64,000 bases of DNA from positions 38,801 through 102,800 of the forward strand of contig DATFWL010000406.1 of NCBI GenBank assembly GCA_035259385.1. The letters run 5' to 3'. Shown piece by piece: positions 1 to 8,147 of the stretch (its first letter is position 1; every line of letters begins with the position of its first letter). Source of the DNA: QHWK01 sp035259385 (lineage in GTDB: Bacteria > Acidobacteriota > Vicinamibacteria > Vicinamibacterales > CAVVIG01). The notes under the pieces are model-generated. The model did not search any database, was not told the DNA's origin, and saw nothing but the letters and a program-made list of their open reading frames with translations. A program made the position numbers and the translations under genes.

Positions 1-27
1 GGCTGCGTGGTCGTCGAGTGCGCGTCG

Positions 28-234
28 TTATTCGCCGGAGTCCGTTGTCGCGTCATGTGGATCGAACACCACTTCGATTCGACCGCGGATGCCGGGATCG
101 TCGGCGGGATCGAAATCGATCCGCACGATGCGGCCGCAGGTTCGACATGTGGTGGTCACGCGACGCTCGCTGCTCCATCGCGCTGCGATGTCGTGGCTGC
201 CACAGATCACGCACGATTTGACTGTGTACGCCAC
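28..234 (-). CDS. small zinc-ribbon-like protein
   Basis: This is a 68-residue protein with a GTG start at 234. Two CxxC pairs, CVIC near residue 8 and CRTC near residue 30, are placed as in a single treble-clef or zinc-ribbon knuckle. The tail is acidic (FDPADDPG). There is no signal peptide, so it is probably cytoplasmic. No catalytic domain is visible, and the function is unknown. It is divergent from the receiver-like gene that starts at 309, and that protein also ends in a two-CxxC ribbon. The ribosome-binding site is weak, so the start is uncertain. Confidence 0.55.
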   Translation of the reverse strand: MAYTVKSCVICGSHDIAARWSSERRVTTTCRTCGRIVRIDFDPADDPGIRGRIEVVFDPHDATTDSGE

Positions 235-308
235 GTCAGCGGCACTGTATCACGCCGTTGACATGCGATGCTGTTGTCGCGGCGCCGCCGCGCTGCAGGC
301 AGGATCCC

Positions 309-1013
309 ATGGAGCCCTCCGATACAACGCACGCGCCGGGTTCGCACACAGTTCGCGTGCTCGTAGCGGAACCGGACGCGTCGGCGCGGCGCCTGTACGT
401 AGACGCGTTGCGTCCCCTTGGATGTGATGCGATCGAAGCGGCGGACGGCCGCGAAGCGCTGGTCGAGGCGCTCGTGCGCCGTCCTTCGGTTATCGTGATC
501 GAGAGTCGGCTGCCACTGGTCAACGGCCCCGCGCTGTGCGAGATTCTGCGCCGCGATTCGCAGACGTGCACCGTACCGATCGTGGTGATCGCCCCTGACT
601 CCGGAGCAGCCGACGCCGAGCGGGTCAGGCGCGCCGGCGCGACGTTGGTGCTGACCAAGCCGGTCGCCGCCGACAGGCTGGCGCTCGAAGTTCAGCGCCT
701 GTCCGCGTCCGGCCCGGTGGCGCCCTCCGTCCTCGTGCCTGCGCCGGCGCTGAGCGAGCCGCCGCCTCCCGCACGCCGCAAGCGCATCGCGAACTCGAAG
801 GCCCACGTGCGCTACACGACGACTACTCCGCCGGAAGTGCCGCCGGCGCTGCGCTGTCCAAGCTGCGATGGTCCGCTGCTGTACGAGCGCAGCCACCTCG
901 GCGGCGTCAACGCCCGCCAGCCGGAACAGTGGGACGACTACCTGTGCCCGTCCTGCGGCACCTTCGAGTACCGCCATCGGACGCGGCGTCTTCGCGAGCT
1001 CGGGCAGCGCTGA
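309..1013 (+). CDS. divergent response-regulator receiver with C-terminal zinc ribbon
   Basis: This protein has 234 residues. I chose the ATG at 309 because a purine-rich AGGCAGGA lies just upstream. Residues about 15-130 follow the CheY receiver fold: a VLVAEPD first strand, a VIVIESRLPLVNG phospho-loop and a conserved TKP lysine. The usual phospho-acceptor Asp is Glu (IES), and the first acidic pair is EP instead of DD, so ordinary phosphorylation is unlikely. After a proline-rich linker, the C-terminal 50 residues contain CPSC and CPSC pairs that should bind zinc. There is no classical DNA-binding output domain. It may act by protein-protein or nucleic-acid contact. The receiver fold is clear; the role is unknown. 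Confidence 0.8.
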   Translation: MEPSDTTHAPGSHTVRVLVAEPDASARRLYVDALRPLGCDAIEAADGREALVEALVRRPSVIVIESRLPLVNGPALCEILRRDSQTCTVPIVVIAPDSGAADAERVRRAGATLVLTKPVAADRLALEVQRLSASGPVAPSVLVPAPALSEPPPPARRKRIANSKAHVRYTTTTPPEVPPALRCPSCDGPLLYERSHLGGVNARQPEQWDDYLCPSCGTFEYRHRTRRLRELGQR

Positions 1014-1035
1014 TCCCGTCGAAAAGGAGGATGCG

Positions 1036-1260
1036 ATGGCCAACGAGGAACTGCTCCGCGATTGGCTCCGTCGGATTCAGTCGGAGTTCTTCGAGATGCC
1101 CGGGTTGCGCCTCACGAAGCCGCAGGCGCGGCGGCTCTGGTCGCTCGATCCTCAGTTTTGCGACAGCTTGCTCGACACACTCGTATCCACGCACGTCCTC
1201 GAAAAAGGACCACAGGGCGTCTACGTCCTCGCTGGCAAAACCGAACGCCGCCGTGCCTGA
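1036..1260 (+). CDS. small winged-helix-like protein
   Basis: This 74-residue protein is preceded by a near-perfect Shine-Dalgarno AAAAGGAGG six bases before the ATG, which fixes the start. The order of features (RDWLRRIQSEFFEMPGL, then a QARRLW recognition-like helix, then LLDTLVSTHVLEKGPQGVYVL) resembles a compact winged helix with a final hairpin wing. It follows the receiver/zinc-ribbon gene by 22 bp and is probably co-transcribed with it. Similar short proteins appear to be common in Acidobacteriota. A DNA-binding role is inference from the predicted fold. Confidence 0.7.
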   Translation: MANEELLRDWLRRIQSEFFEMPGLRLTKPQARRLWSLDPQFCDSLLDTLVSTHVLEKGPQGVYVLAGKTERRRA

Positions 1261-1325
1261 CGCGTTGTGGCCATATCGAAGTCGCGCGAAGAATTCTGAA
1301 ACGCCCTTCGAGTCCTGACGAAACG

Positions 1326-2759
1326 CTAATCGAGCTCGAACGCCAGGAACACGATCTGTCCGTTGCGTTCGATCTGCAGGACCACCGGGCGGTGCGGGGC
1401 GAGCGCGCCGGCGGCGGCGCGCAACTCCGCGACCGATGCGACCGGCGTGCCGTTGATCGCGTAGATCGTGTCGCCCGCCGCAAGGCCGGTGTCCGCGGAG
1501 TCGCTGGTGTCCGGCGTCCGGCCGACGACGATCACGCCCGACGGCGTTCGCAGGGCGGTCGTCATCCCCGCGGTCTCGGCGGTGAGGTCCACGCCGAGGA
1601 TCCCGAGTTGTGGCACCAGGCTGCGCCGCGGATCGATGCGATCGGTGAGCCGGTCGAAGTCGTGCGCGCGCTCGACGACCGTGACGTCGGTGGTGAAGTC
1701 GCCGTCGGCGCGCCGGACCTTGAAGCGCACCACGTCGCCGGCGCTGCGCGTGAACAGCAGAAAGGCGAGCCGCGGCACGCTCGCGATCGGTTCGCCGTCG
1801 ACCGCGACGACGATGTCCTCCAGCCGCAGGCCGGCGCGCGCGGCGGGACTGTCCGGCTGGACGTCCGAGATCATCGCGCCCCAGTCCTGTGGAAGGCTCA
1901 ACCCGCCGGCGAGCGTCGGCGTGATCGTCTGCAGCAGGATCCCGACCTCGCCGCGATGGAGGTGGCCGTAGCGACGCAGCTTCTGGTAGGCCATGCCGAC
2001 GAGCGCGCTCGGAATCGCGAAGCCCGGTCCCTGGGTTCCATCGGTATCGGAGAGGATGAAGGTGTTGATGCCGACGATCCGGCCGTCGATGTCGACGAGC
2101 GGGCCGCCGCTGTTGCCGTGATTGATCGGCGCATCGGTCTGCACGTAGACGAGCGGGTTGTCGACGTCCGGCTGCCGCGCCACCGCGCTCACCACGCCCA
2201 TCGTCACCGAGTTTCGCAGTCCTTCGGGACTGCCGAACGCGAACACGAGCTGTCCCTGTCGGACGGCGTCGTAGTCGGCGAGCGGCAGCGCCGGCGGCGA
2301 CACGGCGTCGTCTATTTTCAGCAGCGCCAGATCCAGTTCTTTCGCGATGCCGACGATCGACGCCTCGACCCGCCGTCCCTGCGACGCGAGATGCGCCGCG
2401 GCGCCGCCGTCCTCTCCCTGTCCGGGCAGCACCACTTCAACGCGCCGCGCGTTGGCGACGACGTGCGCGTTGGTCATGATGTAGCCGCCGGCGTCGACGA
2501 CGACGCCCGATCCCATGCTGCGTTGGCGGCCGATCACGAGGTCGGTATCGGCGCGATCGGTGCGTTGCACCGGCCCGTAACTCGTGACGAGGATCTGCAC
2601 GACGCTGTGCGAGACGCGCTGCACGAGCGCGGCGACCGACCCGTTGAGCAGATGCAGCGGATCGTGGTCCGCGGGCGTCTGGGCACGAGCCGGCGGCGCG
2701 GCGAGAGGAATCAGAGCGACGATCAGGAAGGCAATCCGGCGGGACGCAGTCTGTGGCAT
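1326..2759 (-). CDS. periplasmic serine protease of the HtrA/DegP family (S1C)
   Basis: This is a 477-residue trypsin-like protease with two PDZ domains. The ATG at 2759 follows GGGAGAG and begins a signal peptide (residues 1-26, cleavage near PARA/Q). The triad is visible: His99 in TNAHVV, Asp143 in ELDLALL and Ser217 in HGNSGGP. PDZ1 spans about 275-365 and PDZ2 about 385-477, the latter ending in a hydrophobic FLAFELD. HtrA proteins degrade or hold misfolded envelope proteins. The gene is transcribed away from an OmpR-type regulator at 2909 across a 149-bp shared promoter region, so control of the protease by that regulator is a reasonable inference. Confidence 0.92.
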   Translation of the reverse strand: MPQTASRRIAFLIVALIPLAAPPARAQTPADHDPLHLLNGSVAALVQRVSHSVVQILVTSYGPVQRTDRADTDLVIGRQRSMGSGVVVDAGGYIMTNAHVVANARRVEVVLPGQGEDGGAAAHLASQGRRVEASIVGIAKELDLALLKIDDAVSPPALPLADYDAVRQGQLVFAFGSPEGLRNSVTMGVVSAVARQPDVDNPLVYVQTDAPINHGNSGGPLVDIDGRIVGINTFILSDTDGTQGPGFAIPSALVGMAYQKLRRYGHLHRGEVGILLQTITPTLAGGLSLPQDWGAMISDVQPDSPAARAGLRLEDIVVAVDGEPIASVPRLAFLLFTRSAGDVVRFKVRRADGDFTTDVTVVERAHDFDRLTDRIDPRRSLVPQLGILGVDLTAETAGMTTALRTPSGVIVVGRTPDTSDSADTGLAAGDTIYAINGTPVASVAELRAAAGALAPHRPVVLQIERNGQIVFLAFELD

Positions 2760-2908
2760 ATCTCTCCCGGTCGCGGAGGAGGCGCTGGCGCTGCGCTTGC
2801 AGTTCTCTCCGCGTCTTCGTTGGTAAGACGCTGAAAACGTGACAGGAATGTGGCGAAGGCTTGACATTCCTGGTCCGGCGACCGTCCTCATCAAGCTGCA
2901 GGTGTCTG

Positions 2909-3661
2909 ATGCAGGGGACAGTGACAAAGACAAACGTCGACGCATCAGCGGGTGCGCCAGCCCGCCGGCTCCTCGTCGTGGAAGACGAAGCGCCGATTCG
3001 CGAGCTGCTGCGACTGCACCTCGCGCTCGCCGGGTTCGCGGTCGACGACATCAGCGACGGTGGGCAGGCGCTGGATCGGCTGCGGGTGGAGCGCTACGAC
3101 CTCGTCGTGCTCGACCTGATGCTGCCCGGTCTCGACGGCATCACACTCTGCCGCGCGGTGCGCGCGCAGGGCGCGAACGTGGCGACGCCGATTCTGATGG
3201 TCACGGCGCGCGACACCGAGTCGGACAAGGTGCTCGGCCTCGAGAGCGGCGCCGACGACTACCTGGCGAAGCCGTTCGGGATCCGCGAGCTGCTCGCGCG
3301 CGTCGGCGCGATCCTGCGGCGCCGCGTTCGCGCGGAGCATGCGGGCGATCCGTCCAGGCGGGTGCAGTCGCGATATGTCGCGCTCGACGCCGACCGGCGG
3401 CAGGCGAGCGTGCGCGGGACGCCGGTCGAGCTCACCAAGCAGGAATTCGACCTGCTCTACCTGCTCGCGTCGCGGCCGGGGATCGTGTTCAGCCGCGCGG
3501 CGCTGCTGTCGAAGGTGTGGAGCGACGATGTCTACGTGACCGAGCGCACGGTGGACACCGTGATCAGCCGCCTGCGCCGGAAGATCGAGCGTGACGGCCA
3601 GGATCCCGAGATGATCCTCACCGCCTGGGGCGTCGGCTACAAGTTCGTGGACAGCGACTGA
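2909..3661 (+). CDS. OmpR/PhoB-family response regulator
   Basis: The protein has 250 residues from the ATG at 2909; a longer in-frame start at 2861 lacks a ribosome-binding site. The receiver domain (about 18-135) has the VVEDE acidic pair, phospho-acceptor Asp in VVLDLMLPGLDG, the switch TARD and Lys in AKPF. The C-terminal winged helix (about 150-248) has VELTKQEFDLL, ERTVDTVISRLRRKIE and the closing GVGYKFVDSD. It should bind direct-repeat operators once phosphorylated. The partner kinase is the convergent gene at 3637-5160, whose stop codon lies inside this gene's last 25 bp. HtrA, divergently transcribed upstream, is the most obvious target. Confidence 0.95.
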   Translation: MQGTVTKTNVDASAGAPARRLLVVEDEAPIRELLRLHLALAGFAVDDISDGGQALDRLRVERYDLVVLDLMLPGLDGITLCRAVRAQGANVATPILMVTARDTESDKVLGLESGADDYLAKPFGIRELLARVGAILRRRVRAEHAGDPSRRVQSRYVALDADRRQASVRGTPVELTKQEFDLLYLLASRPGIVFSRAALLSKVWSDDVYVTERTVDTVISRLRRKIERDGQDPEMILTAWGVGYKFVDSD

Positions 3662-5160
3662 GCGACCTGATCCAGGCTCTGCGGCAGCGACACCGTAAAG
3701 ACCGTGCGGCCCGGCGCGCTCGCGACCTCGATCGTGCCGCGATGCCGATCGACGATCGCCTTCGCGATCGAGAGACCCAGGCCGCTGCGTGCCGAGGTGC
3801 TGGCGCGTGCCGCGTCCACCTTGTAGAAGCGCTCGAACACGAACGGCAGATGCTCCGGCGCAATGCCCTCGCCCGAGTCCTCGACCTGAATCACCGCCGC
3901 GGCATCTCTCACGCGCGCGGACAGCTGGATCGACCCGCCCGACGGCGTGTGCCGGAGGGCATTCGCGGTCAGGTTCTCGATCACCTGTTCGAGGCGTTCC
4001 GGATCCGCGACGATCTGATCGGCGTCGTCCGGGACCGCCAGGCCGACATCGACGTGGCGGACCTGCGCCTCGCGCTCGTGCCGCTGCACGACGTGCTCGA
4101 ACAGCCGCCGCAGCGAGAACAGCCGCACCTCGAGCGCGCCGAAGTCGTTCTCGAGTCGAGCGAGATCGAGCAGGTCCTGCACGATCCGATCGAGCCGGAG
4201 CGTCTCGCGCTCGATCGTGGCCAGATAGCGATCGCGAGCAGCGATGTCGAGCTCGACGCCGGCCATGCGCAGCGTTTCCAGGTAGCCGCGCATCGCGGTC
4301 AGCGGCGTCTTCAGCTCGTGCGAGACATCTGCCAGCATCTGCCGCCGCAGCCGATCGGAGGTCCGCAGCGCCTCGCTCCTGATCGTCAACTCCGCGGCCA
4401 TCCTGTTGAAGGCGTGCGCGACGCGCGCGATCTCGTCCCCGCCGACCTCCGGGGCGCGTGCCGACAGATCTCCGGATCCAAGCCGCTCCGTGGCGCGCTC
4501 GAGGCTCTGCAGCTTCCGCCGCGCCGGCGCGAAGATCAGCGCGGCGGCGATCGTCGTGCCGATGACGAGCACGATCGTTCCGGGCAGCGACAGGATCCGC
4601 GTGAGGTCGCGGACGAACGGACTGCCGGGCGGCGCCATCGGCGGGAGGATCACCATGCCGCGCAGTTCACCGTCGACCTGGATGGGCGCGGTGACCGAGG
4701 GCGGGCCCTCGATGCGCGGCTCATTCGCGGCGTCGAAGGTGCGTCCATCGAGCGCGGCCTCGATCGAGACGCGCACGGCGTCCGACAGCTCGCCGGCGCC
4801 GTTCGAGGCGACGCGTCCGCCCTTCAGCATCACGAACAGCGGCCGCGCGCTTCGGTACTGACTGCGGAGGTAGGTGTCGATGTCGAGATGCGGATCGTCG
4901 GCGAGCGCCGAGCCGACGTCGGCGGCCAGGATGGCGGCGAGGTTGTTGGGCGGCCGGCCGGGAAACGCCGGCGCCGCCGTGCGCGCCATCATCAGGCCGA
5001 AGATCGCGTTCTGCGCCAGCACGACGGCGACGACGAACACGACGAAGACGAAGCCGATGCGGAAGTAGACGCTGCGGTACCAGCGAACCGCGGGCATCGG
5101 CTCTGGTGCGGCCATGACGCCATTATGCGGCGCGATCGCCATGCGAGACCGGGGCTGCAT
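3637..5160 (-). CDS. sensor histidine kinase with HAMP domain
   Basis: This is a membrane histidine kinase of about 507 residues. TM1 is FRIGFVFVVFVVAVVLAQ, followed by a periplasmic sensor region of about 140 residues, TM2 near LPGTIVLVIGTTIAAALIF and a HAMP domain with ERLGSGDLSARAPEVGGDE. The H-box is DVSHELKTPLTAMRG, the N-box ENLTANALRHTP, G1 VEDSGEGIAPEH and G2 RSGLGLSIAKAIV, so all catalytic elements are intact. Its 3' end overlaps the OmpR regulator by 25 bp in convergent orientation, an unusual layout for a two-component pair. Starts at 5193, 5142 and 5115 are also possible; 5160 is preferred because GAAAAGA precedes it. Confidence 0.92.
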   Translation of the reverse strand: MQPRSRMAIAPHNGVMAAPEPMPAVRWYRSVYFRIGFVFVVFVVAVVLAQNAIFGLMMARTAAPAFPGRPPNNLAAILAADVGSALADDPHLDIDTYLRSQYRSARPLFVMLKGGRVASNGAGELSDAVRVSIEAALDGRTFDAANEPRIEGPPSVTAPIQVDGELRGMVILPPMAPPGSPFVRDLTRILSLPGTIVLVIGTTIAAALIFAPARRKLQSLERATERLGSGDLSARAPEVGGDEIARVAHAFNRMAAELTIRSEALRTSDRLRRQMLADVSHELKTPLTAMRGYLETLRMAGVELDIAARDRYLATIERETLRLDRIVQDLLDLARLENDFGALEVRLFSLRRLFEHVVQRHEREAQVRHVDVGLAVPDDADQIVADPERLEQVIENLTANALRHTPSGGSIQLSARVRDAAAVIQVEDSGEGIAPEHLPFVFERFYKVDAARASTSARSGLGLSIAKAIVDRHRGTIEVASAPGRTVFTVSLPQSLDQVAQSLSTNL

Positions 5161-5232
5161 TCTTTTCAAGGCTTCGCCACATGTTTGACACACTCCGATC
5201 GCTCGCTGAAGCCTTCGCGCGACGGTCTAGAT

Positions 5233-5289
5233 CCGCCACGAAGACACGAAGATGAACTCGTACGAAGAGGCGCTGTGCCTGCGTGGCGG
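5233..5289. repeat. degenerate inverted repeat of the CCGCCACGAAG type
   Basis: The arms 5233-5251 and 5271-5289 pair at 14 of 19 positions and share the CCGCCACG core. A better-preserved relative lies at 9156-9236. It sits in the 5' region between the sensor kinase and the dioxygenase gene. It looks like a decayed dispersed intergenic palindrome. Confidence 0.5.
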
Positions 5290-5369
5290 CCGCTTGGTTT
5301 CACCGTGCCACGATCGTTTCAACATGCGCCAACACTTCTGTGACACTCGCCGGTCAGACTGAGCGGGCC

Positions 5370-6062
5370 ATGCACACACACAAGATCGGACGGCGCGAGG
5401 CGCTCACGTTGATCGGCGCGGCCGGCGCCGCGGCAGCGTTCGGCTGCAGCAACCCGGTCACCTCGCCGTCGACCACGAGCACGACGACAGATCCGGCTTC
5501 GACGAACGCCTCCTGTGCGGTGACGCCCGGCGAGACCGCCGGCCCGTTCCCGTCGGTGACCAGCCTGGTCCGGAGCGACATTCGCGAGGATCGTCAGGGT
5601 GTCCCGCTGACGCTCACCATCAAAGTCGTCAACTCGAGCGCCGGCTGCGCGGCGGTGGCCGGCGCCAGCGTCGAGGTCTGGCACGCCGACGTCGCGGGCA
5701 ACTACTCGGAATACTCGTCAGAGGCGTCGAGGACCTATCTACGCGGCATCCAGACCACCGACACCAGCGGGCAGGTGGTCTTCACCACGATTTATCCCGG
5801 CTGGTACCAGGGGCGTGCGACGCACATTCACGTGGAGGTGAAGACCAACGGCGTCTCGCGGAAGGTGACGCAGATGGCGTTTCCGGAGAGCGTGAACAAC
5901 ACGGTGTACGTCAGCGGCGTCTACGCCTCGCGCGGCAGCAACCCGACGTCGAATGCCGCGGACATGATCTTCAGCGACAGCCTGGCGTCGGAGCTGGTGA
6001 CGCCGACCGGTTCGCCGGCGACAGGGTATTCGGTCACATTCCAGGTCGGGATCGCGGCGTAG
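5370..6062 (+). CDS. exported intradiol ring-cleavage dioxygenase-like lipoprotein
   Basis: This protein has 230 residues. The ATG at 5370 begins a twin-arginine-like leader (GRREALTLIGAAG) that runs into a lipobox-like AAFGC, so the protein is probably exported folded and lipidated. Residues about 50-225 match the protocatechuate 3,4-dioxygenase beta fold. EVWHADVAGNYSEY contributes the first tyrosine, and TIYPGWYQGRATHIHVEV supplies Tyr plus the HIH iron ligands (His152, His154). Family members use a non-haem Fe(III) centre to open catechols. The secreted branch has poorly known substrates. It has no catabolic-pathway neighbours. Confidence 0.85.
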   Translation: MHTHKIGRREALTLIGAAGAAAAFGCSNPVTSPSTTSTTTDPASTNASCAVTPGETAGPFPSVTSLVRSDIREDRQGVPLTLTIKVVNSSAGCAAVAGASVEVWHADVAGNYSEYSSEASRTYLRGIQTTDTSGQVVFTTIYPGWYQGRATHIHVEVKTNGVSRKVTQMAFPESVNNTVYVSGVYASRGSNPTSNAADMIFSDSLASELVTPTGSPATGYSVTFQVGIAA

Positions 6063-6105
6063 CGCCGCGGACCACGCAGCGCGACAGCACTGAAGGTCCC
6101 GGCTG

Positions 6106-7449
6106 CTAGGGCGTGGCCGGCGACCCGCGCAGCCGCTCGAACACGGTCATCGACGCGCGCTCGGCGCTCTCGGCGCGCCCCATCGCCGACAGGTTCGATC
6201 GGAACCGCGCCTCCGCCTGAAGACGCGACTGGCCGGACGACAGCGGGTCCGCGCCCTTGCGCGGCGTCGCGTTCGACTTGCGGACGGCGTCGGCGCGCAG
6301 CCGCCATGCCTCGCAGCGCAACCGCAGGTAATCGCGCGCGTCGCTGACCAGGTGCTCGTGCTCGGGCGGCACGTGCCTGAGCGCGGCAAGCCGGGCATCG
6401 ATCGCCTTGAGCTCCGAGACGTTGGTGCCGTCGGCGACGCGCGCCAGCGTCTCCGCCGTGGCGCGCCCTTTCGCGAAGGCGTCGTAGGTCGCCTGATAGG
6501 TCTTCGTCGTGTGCTCTTCAGCAGCGAGGACGCGCGCGATCTCCGGCTTCACGTCGGCGATGTTTCGCAGCGGAAAGGCGAGCGCGGCGGCGGCGGTGGC
6601 GGAGATGGCGGCAGCGATGCCCACGCGGCGCGGCGTCGGCCTCCGATCGATGCGCAGCGGCGCCAGCATCACGCCGTAGGCGAGGCCGGCGGCGAAGCCC
6701 CAGAATTCGCCGGTGGAGACGAGGATCGTGTAGAGAAGGAACAGCGCGCCGCCGATGCCGAGCTTCTTCAGGGCCGCCAGCGGAATCGGCACATCCTTTT
6801 CCGCGCCGGGCTCGGCAGTCTCGACGTTCTCGCCGGTCTCCCCTCTCCGGCGATCGAGCAACTCGCACACCTGCTGCGTGATCACGACCGCGGCCAGCAG
6901 CCCGTAGAGGCCGAATGCTGCGCCCGACGCCGAGACGGTGACGTCGATCGGCTGCGACGCCACGTTGGCGAGCCCGGCCGCGACGCCCGCAGAGAGGTAG
7001 ACCGCAGCGGGCACCAGCCGTCCTACGAGCCGCTCGAGCAACGCGCCGACCTGCGCGACCACGAGGACGTTCACGATCAGCTGCAGGACGCTTGCGTTGA
7101 CGAAGCACGCCGTCACCAGGCGCCACCACTCGCCGTTGGTCGTCAACGTGCCGACGTTCGCGCCCCAGCGGATCAGCGCGCCCGGATCCCCCATGGGCGC
7201 CGCACCGAACAGCAGGCCGGCGCCGACGAGCACACCGATCGACGCCCCGGCCCAGGCGACGAAGGCAAACGGCGTCCGCGCGCGGAGCGCCGCGTAGAAC
7301 TCGTCGACGTCCTCATCGCGGCGGGTGGCGATCGCTCTGGCGATCGCGAGGCGACCGGCCGCGTACTTCAGAAACCGTTCACGCTCGGCCGGCGTTGCGG
7401 CGCGGTACGCAAGTCCAGCGACGACGATGAGAGCGATGAGCAGGCCCAC
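6106..7449 (-). CDS. rhomboid-fold membrane protein, probable pseudoprotease
   Basis: This 447-residue multi-spanning protein has a GTG start at 7449. The rhomboid core is recognisable from the loop WR motif in GEWWRLVTACF, the TM4 serine in VSASGAAFGLYG and the final FAAGLAYG helix. The histidines needed for proteolysis are absent. The TM2 HxxxN is QLIVN, the loop His is Asn (FVNAS), and the TM6 HxxG that should hold the catalytic His reads FAAG. A soluble C-terminal region of about 150 residues, rich in Ala, Arg and Glu, follows. By analogy with iRhoms and derlins it may bind membrane proteins without cutting them; that is inference. Confidence 0.8.
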   Translation of the reverse strand: MGLLIALIVVAGLAYRAATPAERERFLKYAAGRLAIARAIATRRDEDVDEFYAALRARTPFAFVAWAGASIGVLVGAGLLFGAAPMGDPGALIRWGANVGTLTTNGEWWRLVTACFVNASVLQLIVNVLVVAQVGALLERLVGRLVPAAVYLSAGVAAGLANVASQPIDVTVSASGAAFGLYGLLAAVVITQQVCELLDRRRGETGENVETAEPGAEKDVPIPLAALKKLGIGGALFLLYTILVSTGEFWGFAAGLAYGVMLAPLRIDRRPTPRRVGIAAAISATAAAALAFPLRNIADVKPEIARVLAAEEHTTKTYQATYDAFAKGRATAETLARVADGTNVSELKAIDARLAALRHVPPEHEHLVSDARDYLRLRCEAWRLRADAVRKSNATPRKGADPLSSGQSRLQAEARFRSNLSAMGRAESAERASMTVFERLRGSPATP

Positions 7450-7589
7450 GCCCGGGGATGGTCAAGTTGCATGCCAACCGATCCGCTGAATTACGCCGCT
7501 TTCAGGAGAGATTCGAGCCGCGCGGCGCCGTGCGATGACAATCCCGGAGGATCGATGGCGCTTTCTGTAGGAAGGCCGGCCGATCGGCG

Positions 7590-7808
7590 TCAGGTCGTTT
7601 CGCTCGGCGCGACGATCGGCCCCGGGGGCGGTTCATGACAGATACCCGCGATCGCCTGCTGTTCGCTCAGGTGGACGCCAAGCTCATGGCGCCGCTCCCG
7701 GCAGTGCGCGCCGCGCGTCTCGATCACGCGCGTGTGCGCGACATGTGTCTCGGGGTGACAGGAGACGTAAAGGCTGCAGCCGCATCGAAGCGTGATCGTG
7801 TAGGACAT
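7590..7808 (-). CDS. small cysteine/histidine-containing protein
   Basis: This is a 72-residue protein beginning MSYTITLRCGC. The ATG at 7808 has a GAGG upstream. It has four Cys and several His in the first half (CGC, VSCHPETHVAH, AHC), suggesting metal binding. Its opening MSYTIT..C resembles the MAYTVKSC start of the small protein at 28-234. No known domain is recognised. It is divergent from the glycosyltransferase at 8148. Confidence 0.45.
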   Translation of the reverse strand: MSYTITLRCGCSLYVSCHPETHVAHTRVIETRGAHCRERRHELGVHLSEQQAIAGICHEPPPGPIVAPSETT

Positions 7809-8147
7809 CAGGCGCCTCGTTACTGGCGGCGGTATCCGCCTTCGGACAGCGGTCGTGTCCGCGCGCGCGACCGGACCGGATATCACATGATGGAGATCTT
7901 CGGTCACGTCACCGCAACGCGTCGGTAACTGCCGAGTAAAACCGTTCGGGCGCACAGGACGGCACCTGATGCGACACACGAGCGTCACAGAGGCACGCGA
8001 TCATCGCGTCAATCGCCATGCGCTGCCAGGCGCGACCGCTGCGCCGCGGCGGATCCTCCGGCGTCACGGCTGTATGACAACTGTGTGACCGTGCGGTAAC
8101 GCGTGTCCCGGTGCTTGGTTTGCACCTGTGCCGGACGCGAGGTGTTC
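7809..8147. other. 339-bp divergent intergenic region
   Basis: This stretch separates the small Cys/His protein on the minus strand from the glycosyltransferase on the plus strand and must hold both promoters. I see no convincing gene, repeat or strong promoter match. The last 10 bases before the ATG at 8148 contain GAGG, which serves as its ribosome-binding site. Confidence 0.5.

Noticed and set aside
1062..2834. A 590-codon plus-strand open frame
   Set aside because: It is antisense to the HtrA protease, whose triad and PDZ domains are unambiguous.
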